Positions 16,809 to 26,523 are shown, numbered from the stretch's first letter. The stretch: 64,000 nucleotides of DNA from Mesorhizobium erdmanii USDA 3471 (GCF_000472705.1 NZ_KI421454.1:147227-211226); one strand, 5' to 3'. Program-made: numbers and translations. Notes: generated by a model from the letters alone, not told the origin.

Positions 16809-17753
16809 ATGCGCTTCAAGGGCCTTGATCTGAACCTTCTCGTCGTGCTCGATGCACTGCTGACCGAGCGGACCCTCACGGCGGCGGCAAGCAGCATCAA
16901 CCTTAGTCAGCCGGCCATGAGCGCGGCCGTCGCCCGGCTGCGCGACTATTTCAACGATGAACTGTTTACGACGAGCGGCCGCGAACGTGTTCTAACCCCG
17001 CGTGCGGAAACACTCGCCCCCGCAGTTCGCAGCGCACTGCTGAACATCCAGTGCTCGATTATCTCTTGGGATCCGTTTAATCCGGCTCAATCCGATCGCC
17101 GTTTCAGGATCATTCTTTCCGATTTCGCCACACTCGTGTTTTTTGAAAAGGTCGTGGAGCGGGTTGCACGCGAAGCACCCGCCGTCAGCTTCGAATTGTT
17201 GCCTATCGACGACGACCCCGATGAGCTTCTCCGGCGCGGTGACGTCGATTTTCTGATTTTTCCAGAATTGTTCATGTCAAGCGCCCATCCAAGAGCGGCG
17301 CTGTTCGACGAGACGCTCGTGTGCGTGGGCTGCTCCACGAACAAGCAGCTGCCACGGCAGCTTACATTCGAGAGATACATGTCGATGAGGCACGTTGCGG
17401 TCAAGTTCGGGCGGACGCTGAAGCCCTCAATCGAGGAACGGTTTTTTCTTGAGCATGGTCTCAAGAGACGTGTCGAGATCGTTGTGCAGGCCTTTAGCAT
17501 GATCCCGCCGATGGTCTCAGGCACAGCTCGTATAGCGACCATGCCCTTCCGGCTGGTTCAGCATTTCAAAAAAACCTTCCCCCTGCGGATCATCGACCTT
17601 CCGCTGCCACTACCCACGTTCACCGAGGCCCTTCAATGGCCCGCCCTTCACAACAGTGATCCGGCAAGCATCTGGCTGCGAGAGATATTGCTACAGGAGG
17701 CGTCTCGAATGACTTCTCTGGGGGACGCCAAAAGGCGCCCCAGGCAGCCCTAA
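16809..17753 (+). CDS. nodD: NodD2, LysR-type flavonoid-dependent activator
   Basis: 314 residues beginning MRFKGLDLNLLVVLDALLTE, with the same helix-turn-helix as NodD1. It differs from NodD1 mainly in the effector domain (for example KFGRTLKPSIEERFFLEHGL against VGGAQMPSIEEQFLLEHGLK) and has a longer C-terminus. Such divergence between nodD copies commonly alters inducer range. Its ATG is 9 bp beyond a nod box that faces the other way, so it may repress its own promoter when bound there. It ends only 14 bp from the convergent isomerase gene. Confidence 0.95.
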   Translation: MRFKGLDLNLLVVLDALLTERTLTAAASSINLSQPAMSAAVARLRDYFNDELFTTSGRERVLTPRAETLAPAVRSALLNIQCSIISWDPFNPAQSDRRFRIILSDFATLVFFEKVVERVAREAPAVSFELLPIDDDPDELLRRGDVDFLIFPELFMSSAHPRAALFDETLVCVGCSTNKQLPRQLTFERYMSMRHVAVKFGRTLKPSIEERFFLEHGLKRRVEIVVQAFSMIPPMVSGTARIATMPFRLVQHFKKTFPLRIIDLPLPLPTFTEALQWPALHNSDPASIWLREILLQEASRMTSLGDAKRRPRQP

Positions 17754-17767
17754 TTTACTCCCGCGTC

Positions 17768-18580
17768 TCACGCCGGCACTCGCGTCAATAGCCCGTGTCG
17801 GAAGAGAGCGATGCTCGCGGCAAGTGCGCCTGCGAGGTCGTCCAGCGGGTGGGCTGCGTCGACAAACGGTGCGAATGAGAAGGGCCCCCCATAGCCGCCA
17901 TCAAGCAGCGCCCGGATCTGGCTGCCATTGTCGGAACCGACTAGGACGCGATCCGGGTAAATCCAGTGGATCGGATCGTTCACGCTTGAAATGTGGACGA
18001 GACCGGTCAGCTCGGAAGAGAAGAACGTCTCCCCGGCAAGCGTGTGGTGGAACGTGTCGTGCACGAGGCGGAAGACGGATTGGCCATCAATGGCGGCAAT
18101 GGCCTTAGCCGCTTCGTTCTTCGATCGAAGCGAGCAGGTCCGGAAGCCCAGCGGCTCGATGAGACCGATCAGACCGCGCGACTGGAGGATTGGCTTGAGC
18201 GCCTTCAAGGCGACGCGGAGATCGCCGCGGCGCTCGACATTGGCGGGCCAGGAGCCGTCGTTGACCGGCACCAGCATGAGCGTCTTGGCTCCGCAGGCCG
18301 CTGCATAATCGGCGAGCTTGCTCGCCTCGGCCCTGCGGGCGGGGGTCCACTCATTGAAGCGCTGGAGGGCATTGACGGAAATAATCCCAACGCCTGTGTC
18401 GGCGGCCGCAGACCGGACGTCCGCCGCCGGCATGCCGCGTGCAATGGCATTGCTGCCCGGTTGGCTGCGGATCTGGACATCGGTTAGGCCCTGGTCGCGG
18501 GCAAAAGCGAAAAGTGCCCTGACGTCAAGTCCGGGCGTCGCCAAATAATCGAGTGCAAAGCGGGGCGATGCTTGGCGCAT
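17768..18580 (-). CDS. Sugar-phosphate isomerase/epimerase family TIM-barrel protein
   Basis: The start at ATG 18580 is preceded by GGAAGGAAAG; an upstream ATG at 18613 is weaker. The 270-residue product has the AP-endonuclease-2/xylose-isomerase-like barrel pattern: GLIGLIEPLGF carries the first metal-site Glu, FRLVHDTFHHTLAGE an Asp/His pair, and GLVHISSVNDP a His on a later strand. Related enzymes act on keto-inositols, hydroxypyruvate or rhizopine-type sugars. Which substrate applies here is unknown. No pathway partner lies beside it. Confidence 0.72.
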   Translation of the reverse strand: MRQASPRFALDYLATPGLDVRALFAFARDQGLTDVQIRSQPGSNAIARGMPAADVRSAAADTGVGIISVNALQRFNEWTPARRAEASKLADYAAACGAKTLMLVPVNDGSWPANVERRGDLRVALKALKPILQSRGLIGLIEPLGFRTCSLRSKNEAAKAIAAIDGQSVFRLVHDTFHHTLAGETFFSSELTGLVHISSVNDPIHWIYPDRVLVGSDNGSQIRALLDGGYGGPFSFAPFVDAAHPLDDLAGALAASIALFRHGLLTRVPA

Positions 18581-18875
18581 GGCTTGGCTTTCCTTCCATG
18601 AAACGGGCGTCATTCTCGGCTGACTGGCTTCTACCGTGCGTTGATTCGCGAGGGCCAAAATGATGGGCATGAGCGAGGCGAGGGAGTCGTACTCACGTTT
18701 CTCTCACGCTATGTTTTTCTCTCATTTATGAGCCGACGTTCACCCAAACGGCGGTGCCGCGCCTCCTGAGACATGGCTTGAATAGGTGCAATGACCGAAC
18801 TGGCTCGCAGCCATCCAACTGCTTCCGCAAGGTACCCGCCAACCCTGAAAGATGCCCAACCGATCAGATTCAAAC

Positions 18876-19526
18876 TCAAGCAGCAGGGTGTTTCGCCAGA
18901 GCGAGGCCGACGCCCAGCGCGATCATCGCGCCGCCTGACGCCTCCCTCAGGCGGCGGATCAACCCGGGACGCGCTGCCGCGCCGTCTTGAATGCCGCTGG
19001 CCACGACGGCAACCACGATGTCGGCGAGCGTGTTGAGCGCAATGGACACGGAGCCAAGCACCACGAATTGCAGAGCTATGAGCCCTGCGCTCGGATTCAC
19101 GAACTGCGGAATGAAGGCGAGGAAGAAGATTGCCGTCTTCGGGTTGAGCGCCTCGACCAGTACCCCTTCACGAAACGCCCGCCGGGGTCCGACTGGACCC
19201 ACAGCGGCGCCGTCATCGCCGCCAGTCGCTCCCTTGAGGCGGGCGGCTTGAAAGGTGCGAAAGCCGAGCCAGACGAGGTAGACCGCGCCGAACAGCTTTA
19301 ATGCGGAGAACAGTTCCGAGCTTTCGAGCACGATCGCGGAAACACCTAAGCTTGCGGCGAGGACGTGGATCATGCCCCCCAACCCCGTGCCGAAGCTAGA
19401 AGCGATACCTTCCCGACGACCACCGGCGAGCGTGCGCGCGGCAACGTAGAAGATGCCCGGACCGGGGGTGATGGCGAGCACGGAGGCCGCGGCGAGGTAC
19501 AGGGCGAATGGGGTCAGTTCTGGCAT
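18876..19526 (-). CDS. LysE/RhtB-family amino-acid exporter
   Basis: 216 residues with six hydrophobic segments. The N-terminus has the family motif ITPGPGIFYVAARTLAGGRR, and EALNPKTAIFFLAFIPQFVN is the second family signature. These carriers export amino acids such as threonine, homoserine or lysine. It lies 21 bp downstream of the PaiB-like gene and is probably cotranscribed with it; pairs of this kind are often controlled by a MocR/PdxR-type regulator, and one is present at 21817-23286 with nodB inserted between. Confidence 0.85.
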   Translation of the reverse strand: MPELTPFALYLAAASVLAITPGPGIFYVAARTLAGGRREGIASSFGTGLGGMIHVLAASLGVSAIVLESSELFSALKLFGAVYLVWLGFRTFQAARLKGATGGDDGAAVGPVGPRRAFREGVLVEALNPKTAIFFLAFIPQFVNPSAGLIALQFVVLGSVSIALNTLADIVVAVVASGIQDGAAARPGLIRRLREASGGAMIALGVGLALAKHPAA

Positions 19527-19547
19527 GATGGTCGATTCCGACGAAGA

Positions 19548-20171
19548 TTATTTTGGGATGAGAGCGGCGACGTCGCGGTCAGATGCCCGCTCGCTCGCCG
19601 CAAGGCCCGCCGCCACGCCAGCGCGGTCGGCCGCGTTCCGGTTCTGGCTCATTTTGCGCTTGCCCTCCAGCCTCGTGATTGGCATGCGCAGGCCGACGAT
19701 TCCCCGGAGTTGCGCCTGTACAAAATCCGGCGGCGCGTCCGACACGGCCCAAGGCGAGGCGCGCTCGCCCTCGTGGTGGTCGGTCAGCCGATTCACGACG
19801 TCCAGCAGTCTTCCCGCATCCTCGAAGAACTCGACCGGGCCATAGGCGTGGACGGCGACGTAATTCCAGGTCGGGACGACCTTCCCGGTTTCCCGCTTGG
19901 TCGCATACCATGCCGGCGTCACGTAAGCGTCCGGCCCCATGAAGATGGCCAAGCCGTCGCCCAGCGGCGGAACACGGCACTGGGGATTGGCCTTCGCCAG
20001 GTGCCCGTAGATCACGCCGTGCTCGCCCTCGCTTTCGTCAAGGAAGAGGGGCAGTGGCGTTGCGAGCGGCCCTTCCGCCGTGACGGTAACGAAGTTCGCC
20101 AGCAGCGCCGCGCGAATGGTCGCGCGCAGGCATTCCTTGTCGTCGTCGCGGAAAGCGGGAGGGATGTACAT
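19548..20171 (-). CDS. PaiB-like FMN-binding negative regulator family protein
   Basis: The 207-residue protein starts MYIPPAFRDDD and continues with the family pattern GHLAKANPQCRVPPLGDGLA, IFMGPDAYVTPAWYATKRE and VPTWNYVAVHAYGPVEF, typical of the PaiB split-barrel flavin-binding family. B. subtilis PaiB affects sporulation and protease genes; in proteobacteria the role is unknown and often linked to amino-acid export. The C-terminal ERKxxMSQNRxxADR-type end (KRKMSQNRNAADRAGVAAGL) is also conserved. It is the first gene of a pair with the LysE exporter. Confidence 0.83.
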   Translation of the reverse strand: MYIPPAFRDDDKECLRATIRAALLANFVTVTAEGPLATPLPLFLDESEGEHGVIYGHLAKANPQCRVPPLGDGLAIFMGPDAYVTPAWYATKRETGKVVPTWNYVAVHAYGPVEFFEDAGRLLDVVNRLTDHHEGERASPWAVSDAPPDFVQAQLRGIVGLRMPITRLEGKRKMSQNRNAADRAGVAAGLAASERASDRDVAALIPK

Positions 20172-20658
20172 CGCGAAACTCCTTGCGTTACCAAGTCAGG
20201 TATCGGCAAGCTGGCCCGTTGGAAACAGCCAGTCAGAAGCTATTGAGGTAGTCCAGTTGGTGAAAGATGGCATCGCGCGCCGGATCAGAGCACCGGAATC
20301 CCCGGTGCCGGTCACGGTATGCGAATTGCTTGCCAAACCTTTTGGACGCAGCCAGCGATCCCGCAGGGTCGCGCTATGTGAGCCTGCGGCAAGCCCAATG
20401 AAATCGATCCAACGCGAAGTGGACCATACATTCAAACAATCGTCGAAGAGTGAACCTACCGGCGGTGCTGGGCCATGCCGAGAGCGTGCGCGGGTCCTCA
20501 TCGTAGCAGGTGACAACAGACGTCTAGGCTTAGCCAACTGTCGGAGCCGACCAGTTCGTCCGATGTGCTTGTTCGCAGGGCGTAAACGGCCTGTAAGCCT
20601 TCATAAGCGAGACCACACAGGTACTGGCTGGGAAAGCAGGTCCATGCGATCTCGCATT
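20172..20658. other. Intergenic region between nodB and the PaiB-like gene
   Basis: About 490 bp without a recognisable gene. It contains CACCGG-aatc-CCCGGTG-type dyad symmetry near 20289 and probably the promoter of the paiB-lysE pair. A stretch at 20407-20455 vaguely resembles a nod box but fails the consensus. Confidence 0.35.
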
Positions 20659-21318
20659 TCAGTGATGTTCTGGAAGCGAGCGAATTTCATATCCGCAGGC
20701 ATCTAATGCAGGAATCAGATTGGACAGCGCCATAACGGTCTGGTTGCGCAGACTGGCTTGAGTGCTCCGTGTCGACTCGTCGGGAGGGCATCCGTCGTGC
20801 AAGAGCACGATTGCGCCGGGGCGTATCGAGGCGAGCACTGCATCGACGATCGCGTCGGTGCCGGGGCGCGACCAGTCTCTTGGGTCGATCGACCAATGAA
20901 GGGCCGCCAGCCCCGCGATCTCTGAGGCAGTGAACACTTCTTCGCTCCAGGCGCCGTATGGCGCGCGAATGTAGCGGATCGAGGCCTGCGGGCATGCTAG
21001 CATGATGGCCTGGTTCGCCTCAAATACCTCACGTTGCACTTCGCCCAAACCGCATTTGGACAGGTCCGGATGAGACATCGTGTGGTTGCCTACCTCATGC
21101 CCTTCTGCGATCATTCGCTGGATGAGATCCGGATGCTCTGCGGCGTAAGCACCAATGACGAAGAATGTCGCTGGCACCCGATTTTGCGCCAGCACATCGA
21201 GTATCTGTGGTGTGAAACATGGATTGGGACCGTCGTCAAACGTCAGATAAACGCTTCGACGCCCGGTGCCGTCAGCGCATTCACTCTGCACCTCCCATCT
21301 GTCATCGAGACGTCTCAT
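20659..21318 (-). CDS. nodB: NodB chitooligosaccharide deacetylase
   Basis: NodB removes the acetyl group from the non-reducing end of the chitin oligomer so that NodA can acylate it. The polysaccharide-deacetylase domain is complete: SVYLTFDDGPNP (catalytic Asp and metal Asp), EVGNHTMSHPDLSKCG (metal histidines), RYIRAPYGAWSEEV, and VLLHDGC near the end. 219 residues is the usual length. It is separated from nodA-nodC, as in Mesorhizobium loti. A nod box lies ~290 bp upstream with a scrap of nodA right before its start, indicating that this was once a nodA-nodB operon. Confidence 0.95.
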   Translation of the reverse strand: MRRLDDRWEVQSECADGTGRRSVYLTFDDGPNPCFTPQILDVLAQNRVPATFFVIGAYAAEHPDLIQRMIAEGHEVGNHTMSHPDLSKCGLGEVQREVFEANQAIMLACPQASIRYIRAPYGAWSEEVFTASEIAGLAALHWSIDPRDWSRPGTDAIVDAVLASIRPGAIVLLHDGCPPDESTRSTQASLRNQTVMALSNLIPALDACGYEIRSLPEHH

Positions 21319-21371
21319 AGCTGCGAACCCTTGCGGTCAATTGTTGTACCGGTCGGCCATTCGCAATCGGC
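21315..21371 (-). pseudogene. nodA: nodA remnant, last ~18 codons
   Basis: The minus strand reads CEWPTGTTIDRKGSQL and a stop, matching the NodA C-terminus (SEWPAGTLIDRNGPEL). The stop overlaps the nodB start. The remainder of this nodA copy is gone; unrelated sequence fills the space up to the nod box. Confidence 0.8.
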
Positions 21372-21608
21372 ATAACCCCGATCCTTGAGGCAGGGGCCTA
21401 CGCTATCGGGGAGAGCTTGTCGCGAAGAGCCGACGCGATGCAGCTTGCGCCGATCACCGATGTACCTGGTCGAAAAGGGGATCGGCTCGCTTGATGTTCG
21501 GCGCAGACCAGGAGGGACACACCAGAAAATGCTCCTCGGAGCCAACGCTTGCATCGACAATCTCGTTAGGGCTGCATCCTTGAATTCTTCCTATGGGACG
21601 TTCTGTCG

Positions 21609-21655
21609 AATCGGCAAAATCGATTGTTTCGATGACAAGCATCCACGTTGCGGAT
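21609..21655 (-). promoter_or_regulatory. nod box upstream of nodB
   Basis: The minus strand reads ATCCGCAACGTGGATGCTTG and then CATCGAAACAATCGATTTTG-CC, matching the nod box consensus except for a few positions. It faces nodB. A truncated nodD begins 3 bp away on the other strand. Confidence 0.87.
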
Positions 21656-21657
21656 AG

Positions 21658-21808
21658 ATGAGACAAAGGCTTGGATCGCGCGCAACCTCACGGCGGCAGC
21701 AGGTCAGCCGGCCATGAGCCCGGCCGTCGCCCGGCCGCGCGACTATTTCAACGATGAACTGTTTATGATGAGCGGCCGCGAATGCGTTCTAACCCGCGTG
21801 CGGAACCG
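21658..21808 (+). pseudogene. nodD: nodD remnant, N-terminal fragment
   Basis: After an ATG next to the nod box the plus strand holds scrambled pieces of nodD: RNLTAAAGQPAMSPAVARPR followed by DYFNDELFMMSGRECVLT, corresponding to NodD residues ~20-70 with internal deletions. It ends where the 3' end of the MocR-like gene begins. Confidence 0.85.
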
Positions 21809-21816
21809 TCAGCGTC

Positions 21817-23286
21817 TCAGAGTCGAGCGACGACGTCCCGCAGCATCTCGACGCCTTTTTCGATCTGCCGGATGCTCAGGGCGGAATAGCCCATGACAAG
21901 CCCGACGCGGTCGGCTTCGCCTGCTCCCGACTGCCGATGATAAAGCGGCGAAATCGGGTGCAGACCCAGACCCGCGTATTGGGCAGCTTCGACCAACGCC
22001 GTTTCACGCGATCGCGGCAGGTCGTTGAACCATATGACGACGTGCAGTCCAGCCTCTGCCCCCTGGACGGCGATCCGACCTTGAAAACTCCGCTTCAGGG
22101 CGGTCAGCAATGCCTCCCGGCGCTCGCCGTTGATGCGGCGCACGCGGCGCACATGGCTTTCATAGCCACCGCTCTCGATCAGAGAGGCCAATGACTCCTG
22201 CCCCGCCATCGGAGAGTGCCGGTCGGCAAGCTGCTTGGCGGTTTCGAAAACCTGCAGGAATTCCGCCGGGACGACGAGATAACCGATCCGCAGCATCGGC
22301 GAGAGCGTCTTGGAGATGGTGCCGAGGTAGATGACGGCCCCATGATCCTCGAGGCTATGCAGCGGGGGAACGGGGCTGATATCGTAGCGATATTCGCTGT
22401 CGTAGTCGTCCTCGATGACATAGGCGCCCTGCTCCCGCGCCCATTCCAGAAGCTGATGCCGCCGCGGGATCGGCATGACGCCGCCGAGCGGAAACTGATG
22501 CGAGGGCGTCACATAGGCCAGCCGGGCCGCGACCCCCGCCAGTTGCTCCGTTTGCATGCCGTGATCGTCAACCTCGACGGGAACGGGCGTGGCACCTGTA
22601 CTGGCAAAGACCTGGCGCGCCATCCTGTAGCAGGGGTCCTCGATGACGAAGCTGTCCCCGGGGTCGAGCAGCAGGCGCGCGCAGAGATCGAGGCCCTGCT
22701 GCGAACCATTGACGATGACGATCTGCTCGGGGTCGCAGCGCACAGTACGGGCGCGCCAGAGATAGCCCTGAAGCGCTTGGCGGAGCCGGCTCGAACCGCA
22801 CGGATCGTCATAGGCGAGCCGTGCCGGCCGCTGCGCCATCGCCGCGTTCATCGCGCGCTTCCAAACCGATGCGGGGAAATCTGAGGGCGCCAGGACGCCA
22901 TATCGGAAATCAACCTTCAGCGTGTTCGGCAGGTAATCCGGCCAGCGCGGAGTACCACGCAGCCGTTCGCCATAGCTTGACAAGTGAACCGGGCCGAACC
23001 GTTTTGGGGGATTGGCGGTCAGCTCATGTCCCAGCAGTGAGGATGCGACACGAGGGCGCGCGCCTTGACGGATGTCGATGAAACCTTCCGCGGCCAGCTG
23101 CTCGTAGGCGACGGTGACGGTCGTTCGCGAGACTCCAAGTTCCTCGGCGAGACCACGGGAGGACGGCAGCTGGCTGCCGGTGCCGTAAACGCCTCTGAGG
23201 ATCTGCTCGCGAAGCGCTTCGTAGATCTGGCGCGCGCCCATGCCATGCGAGCGGGTTGAAGCACCGGGACCTGGAGACTGGACCAT
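21817..23286 (-). CDS. MocR/PdxR-type regulator (GntR wHTH + aminotransferase fold)
   Basis: Residues ~15-80 form a GntR winged helix (QIYEALREQILRGVYGTGSQ, RGLAEELGVSRTTVTVAYEQ). The rest is a fold-type I aminotransferase domain with the PLP-lysine region IYLGTISKTLSPMLRIGYLV and the substrate-arginine region near the C-terminus. MocR proteins sense PLP or an amino compound and control PLP-linked genes. The start at ATG 23286 has AGGAAAAG upstream; the frame is open for 16 more codons. A broken methionine gamma-lyase-like gene is divergent upstream and a paiB-lysE pair lies downstream beyond nodB, both typical partners. Confidence 0.83.
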   Translation of the reverse strand: MVQSPGPGASTRSHGMGARQIYEALREQILRGVYGTGSQLPSSRGLAEELGVSRTTVTVAYEQLAAEGFIDIRQGARPRVASSLLGHELTANPPKRFGPVHLSSYGERLRGTPRWPDYLPNTLKVDFRYGVLAPSDFPASVWKRAMNAAMAQRPARLAYDDPCGSSRLRQALQGYLWRARTVRCDPEQIVIVNGSQQGLDLCARLLLDPGDSFVIEDPCYRMARQVFASTGATPVPVEVDDHGMQTEQLAGVAARLAYVTPSHQFPLGGVMPIPRRHQLLEWAREQGAYVIEDDYDSEYRYDISPVPPLHSLEDHGAVIYLGTISKTLSPMLRIGYLVVPAEFLQVFETAKQLADRHSPMAGQESLASLIESGGYESHVRRVRRINGERREALLTALKRSFQGRIAVQGAEAGLHVVIWFNDLPRSRETALVEAAQYAGLGLHPISPLYHRQSGAGEADRVGLVMGYSALSIRQIEKGVEMLRDVVARL

Positions 23287-23411
23287 TTCTTTTCCTGCCA
23301 ACTGGACATTCCATATCAACCAGTTTGCAGCCACTCAATCCGAAAGCCAAGGTCTGAAGCCGATGCCCGAGACCGCAATCCAGGACCGGTAAACTGGCAC
23401 AGTCTGCGAAC

Positions 23412-23710
23412 GATGCCAAATTCGGCTTCGCTACCCGCGCGATCCATCACGGCTACGATCCGGCTGGTTTCCCAATGCCGTTCAACCACTCGTCTTCCTG
23501 AGCTCGACCTACGATCGAAAGCGTTGCGGCGAATGAGGCCGCCGCCGGCGGCGCAATCCTCGGCGACGCGGAAGCCCCTCCACACGCTGTACGAAACGGG
23601 CTTGCGCTACATCACCGGCGCGGCGCTCTCGCCCATGTCAGCCTTCCTGGTTCTGCGCGGGCTGAAGAAACTCTCACGCTTCGCATCGAATCGCCAACGC
23701 TAACCGCGCG
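23412..23710 (+). pseudogene. Remnant of a methionine gamma-lyase/cystathionine-synthase-like gene
   Basis: One frame reads GFATRAIHHGYDPAG near 23425, the usual N-terminus of methionine gamma-lyase-like PLP enzymes. About 150 bp on, other frames give VAANEAAAGGAILGDAE and then LYETGLRYITGAALSPMSAF followed by LVLRGLK, which belong to the middle and late parts. The PLP-lysine core is missing, so several hundred bases are deleted and frames are shifted. It is divergent from the MocR-like regulator, the usual arrangement for a regulated PLP enzyme. Confidence 0.6.
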
Positions 23711-24201
23711 GGGGCCTTGACCAACAGATCTCGGCTTCCTGAAGAAAACGCCGGCGAAATCCGCAATGGCGTGATGATTGGAGGCCGAAGGGTCAAGCGG
23801 CGCTAAGACATGATCGTCGCCCCACCGACGCATTTTGCCAAAAGTATCTCAACGACGAATATGCCGGGGCCGCCGCCTTATTCTGCGAGCGGCCCAGCCG
23901 GCTCGCACGTCCCGTCCCGTCCGCTATGCGTGACACCAGGCTGATGCCGGAGACCGTAGGCAGTCACCGAACCCGGTACGCCGTCGAGAAACGACAAATT
24001 GGTGCTGTCTTGAGCCACCAGCAAGCAAATCCATTACTGATCCTCGACTGCCATAAGCGTTAGATGGGTTGAGCATGCATGCTCGCAGCAGATGCAATCG
24101 TCAGGACCCTTGCCTCAGCCGATGGATGGGGCACAGTCATATGAAGATGCTTGGACAGACCGGTGTTTCGGCAGCTGTTATCTGTCGTCCAGCGATTGGC
24201 A
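23711..24201. other. Intergenic stretch without recognisable gene
   Basis: About 490 bp downstream of nolO and of the PLP-enzyme remnant. No coding pattern or clear repeat was recognised. The end of the nolO operon and its terminator should lie here, but no strong hairpin with a T-run was identified. Confidence 0.35.
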
Positions 24202-26223
24202 TCAGTTTTGATGGACGCGAGCAGCTTGCGAGGGACGCATGCGAACGCGGCGCTGCTCCCACAATCGTCGCAGTTCTCCTGTGAGAGTCTCGCGCTGGGC
24301 CTGATCCAGCGTAATTGTATCGAGGAGATCCGCGAGCACGGCTTCGCCTTCGATCCGCGTCAGCATATCGAACAACTCATGTGAAATACGCGCACAGTCA
24401 CGGCTGGAGTGATCCGTTCGGATTTCGCAGACGGTCTCCTGGCGATCCTGCGCCGTGTATGCGCGGACTTTATGCAGGGATACATAAGGCGGCAATGAAA
24501 CCGCGAGCGCAGTCCAATCCTCCAGCGTTGCGGCCCGTTTTTTGACGAGGAACGGCCCGACCACAAGTCCATCCAGCTCTGTCGTCAGGAACGTGGCAAT
24601 CGAGTCTGCAACGGAATCAACGATCGGCTCGGCATTGTTGTTGAAGGACGTATTGAGCAGAATTGGGATGCCAGTGCGTTGCTTGAAGGCATTGATGACG
24701 TCCCAGTAGGCCGGACTGGCCTTGCGCGATACTGTTTGCAGCCGAGCCGTACCGTCGACGTGCGTGATGGCGCCGAGCAAACCACGCTTGGAATCGCGCA
24801 CACGAACCACGAAATTCATGAAGGGAAATTCGCACGCACTGCCTGGGAGGTCGAAAAATTCGCGCGCATCCTCCTCCAGCACTGACGGGGCGAACGGGCG
24901 ATACCCTTCCCGCTTCTTGACCATGGCGTTGATCCGGTCCTTGTTTGTGGCGGGCCTGGGGTCGGCAAGAATGCTGCGATTTCCGAGCGCGCGCGGCCCG
25001 AACTCCGAACGACCTTGCACCCAGCCGATCACGGCGCCACCGGCCATCCACTCGGCTGCCCTATCCGCCACCGCCTCAGTGCGTTCAAACTCCAGGTGCC
25101 CCGCCCAAGCCTTTAGTTCCTCCTCGACAGCGTGATCGCTCGCGAGATCCGGCCCCCAATAAACCTCCTGCAATCGCGCACGCGGCGCGGGGCGGCCCAG
25201 CTCACCAGACACGATTAGTGCGGCGCCTAATGCGCAGCCAGCGTCATGCGATGCGGGCTGCACGAAAATGTCTTCGAAAAGTCCTGAATAGAGCAGCTTG
25301 CCGTTCACGGAGCAATTGTGCGCAACGCCGCCGGCCAGGCACAACCGCGTCATCCCGGTGGCCTCACGATGATGCCGAAGAATGTGAAACACGATGCGTT
25401 CGAGCGCTTCCTGTAACGACGCACTCACATCTTTATGCTGCTGGGTGAATGGCATTCCCTTTTGCCGGACCTGAATGGTGCGAAGCAAAGTCGGACCGAT
25501 GCGGTCCAGGTGGACCCGATACTCGCCGCTTGCAGACAGTTCATAGAACTGCTCGAAAAGCTCGCGATAGGGAACGGGATCGCCGTAGGGGGCAAGCCCC
25601 ATTACCTTATATTCATCGAACAAGCCGTAGCCGAGATACCGGATCACCTCGAGATAAAATAGCCCAAGGGAATTGCTCTCTGGGAAAGTCGCGAGTTGCG
25701 AAATTTCAGTACCAGATCCTACCGCCACGAGGCCCGACAGGAAATCACCAGAGCCATCGATCGCGAAAATCAGACTTTGCTCGAAGCCCGACATTGCAAA
25801 AGCGCTGACGGCGTGCGCCTGATGATGACTTACGAATGAGATACGCGAAGGGTCGAGTTCGGTACCGAACTCCTGCGCCAATAGCTGCTGCACCAAAAGT
25901 TTGGCATCCAACGGAATGGAGGCGTCGGGCTCGGAAGCAAGCATGTTTTCGAGCATGGCGTTGCAATAGGCTTCGGTAGCGTAGTACGCCACATGATCGA
26001 TTTCGCTGAGCTGAACCCCAGCGGCTGAAAGACAGTATTGAACCGAACTGATTGGGAGCTTGTTGGAGTGTTTGATCCGATTGAGGCGTTCCTCTTCTAC
26101 GGCCGCAATGACCTGTCCGTCTCGGACGAGTACCGCAGCGCCATCGTGCATGAATGAGTTCGGAACCTGGAATCTGTTTTCATAGACTTTGTCTAATCCG
26201 CCGCTCAATCCTAGACACAGCAT
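24202..26223 (-). CDS. nolO: NolO/NodU-type Nod factor carbamoyltransferase
   Basis: These enzymes transfer a carbamoyl group from carbamoyl phosphate to the non-reducing end of the Nod factor (NolO 3-O, NodU 6-O). ATG 26223 has GGAG six bases upstream and gives MLCLGLSGGLDKVYENRFQV. Family motifs: FMHDGAAVLVRDGQVIAAVE, EEERLNRIKHSNK, SFVSHHQAHAVSAFAMSGFE, LCLAGGVAHNCSVNGKL and GARALGNRSI-like FGPRALGNRSILADPR. With ~673 residues it matches NolO (~680) better than NodU (~560), and in M. loti nolO follows nodJ as here. It is the fifth gene after the nod box, ~300 bp beyond nodJ. Confidence 0.85.
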   Translation of the reverse strand: MLCLGLSGGLDKVYENRFQVPNSFMHDGAAVLVRDGQVIAAVEEERLNRIKHSNKLPISSVQYCLSAAGVQLSEIDHVAYYATEAYCNAMLENMLASEPDASIPLDAKLLVQQLLAQEFGTELDPSRISFVSHHQAHAVSAFAMSGFEQSLIFAIDGSGDFLSGLVAVGSGTEISQLATFPESNSLGLFYLEVIRYLGYGLFDEYKVMGLAPYGDPVPYRELFEQFYELSASGEYRVHLDRIGPTLLRTIQVRQKGMPFTQQHKDVSASLQEALERIVFHILRHHREATGMTRLCLAGGVAHNCSVNGKLLYSGLFEDIFVQPASHDAGCALGAALIVSGELGRPAPRARLQEVYWGPDLASDHAVEEELKAWAGHLEFERTEAVADRAAEWMAGGAVIGWVQGRSEFGPRALGNRSILADPRPATNKDRINAMVKKREGYRPFAPSVLEEDAREFFDLPGSACEFPFMNFVVRVRDSKRGLLGAITHVDGTARLQTVSRKASPAYWDVINAFKQRTGIPILLNTSFNNNAEPIVDSVADSIATFLTTELDGLVVGPFLVKKRAATLEDWTALAVSLPPYVSLHKVRAYTAQDRQETVCEIRTDHSSRDCARISHELFDMLTRIEGEAVLADLLDTITLDQAQRETLTGELRRLWEQRRVRMRPSQAARVHQN

Positions 26224-26523
26224 CTCGCTCTCCATTTGTCGTACAGGAAGACTGAATTGGCCTTCTCAAGGCCGTTTGATCAAAAACACAGGCTGCGTTG
26301 TCGTTCGCCGGCGCGAACGCCAGTCAGACATCGCCAACCTCAAAGAAATTCTCTTCCGCCGGGGATCAACATGAGATCCTGTGATCGAGGTGCCGGGCGG
26401 CCCAGTTGATAGATTGAGTGGATGCCACCGAAGACCCTGGGTGGCATGCCGATTTCTGTTGGCGATGTCGCTTATTGGCAGCACGAAGTCCGTTGCGCAT
26501 TGCTTATCTCCCTCTCTTTCGCG

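Noticed and set aside
20407..20455. Plus-strand sequence with ATCCAACGCG and CAAACAATCG resembling a nod box
   Set aside because: The central GATG half site and the TTTTACC end are missing and no gene follows in that direction.
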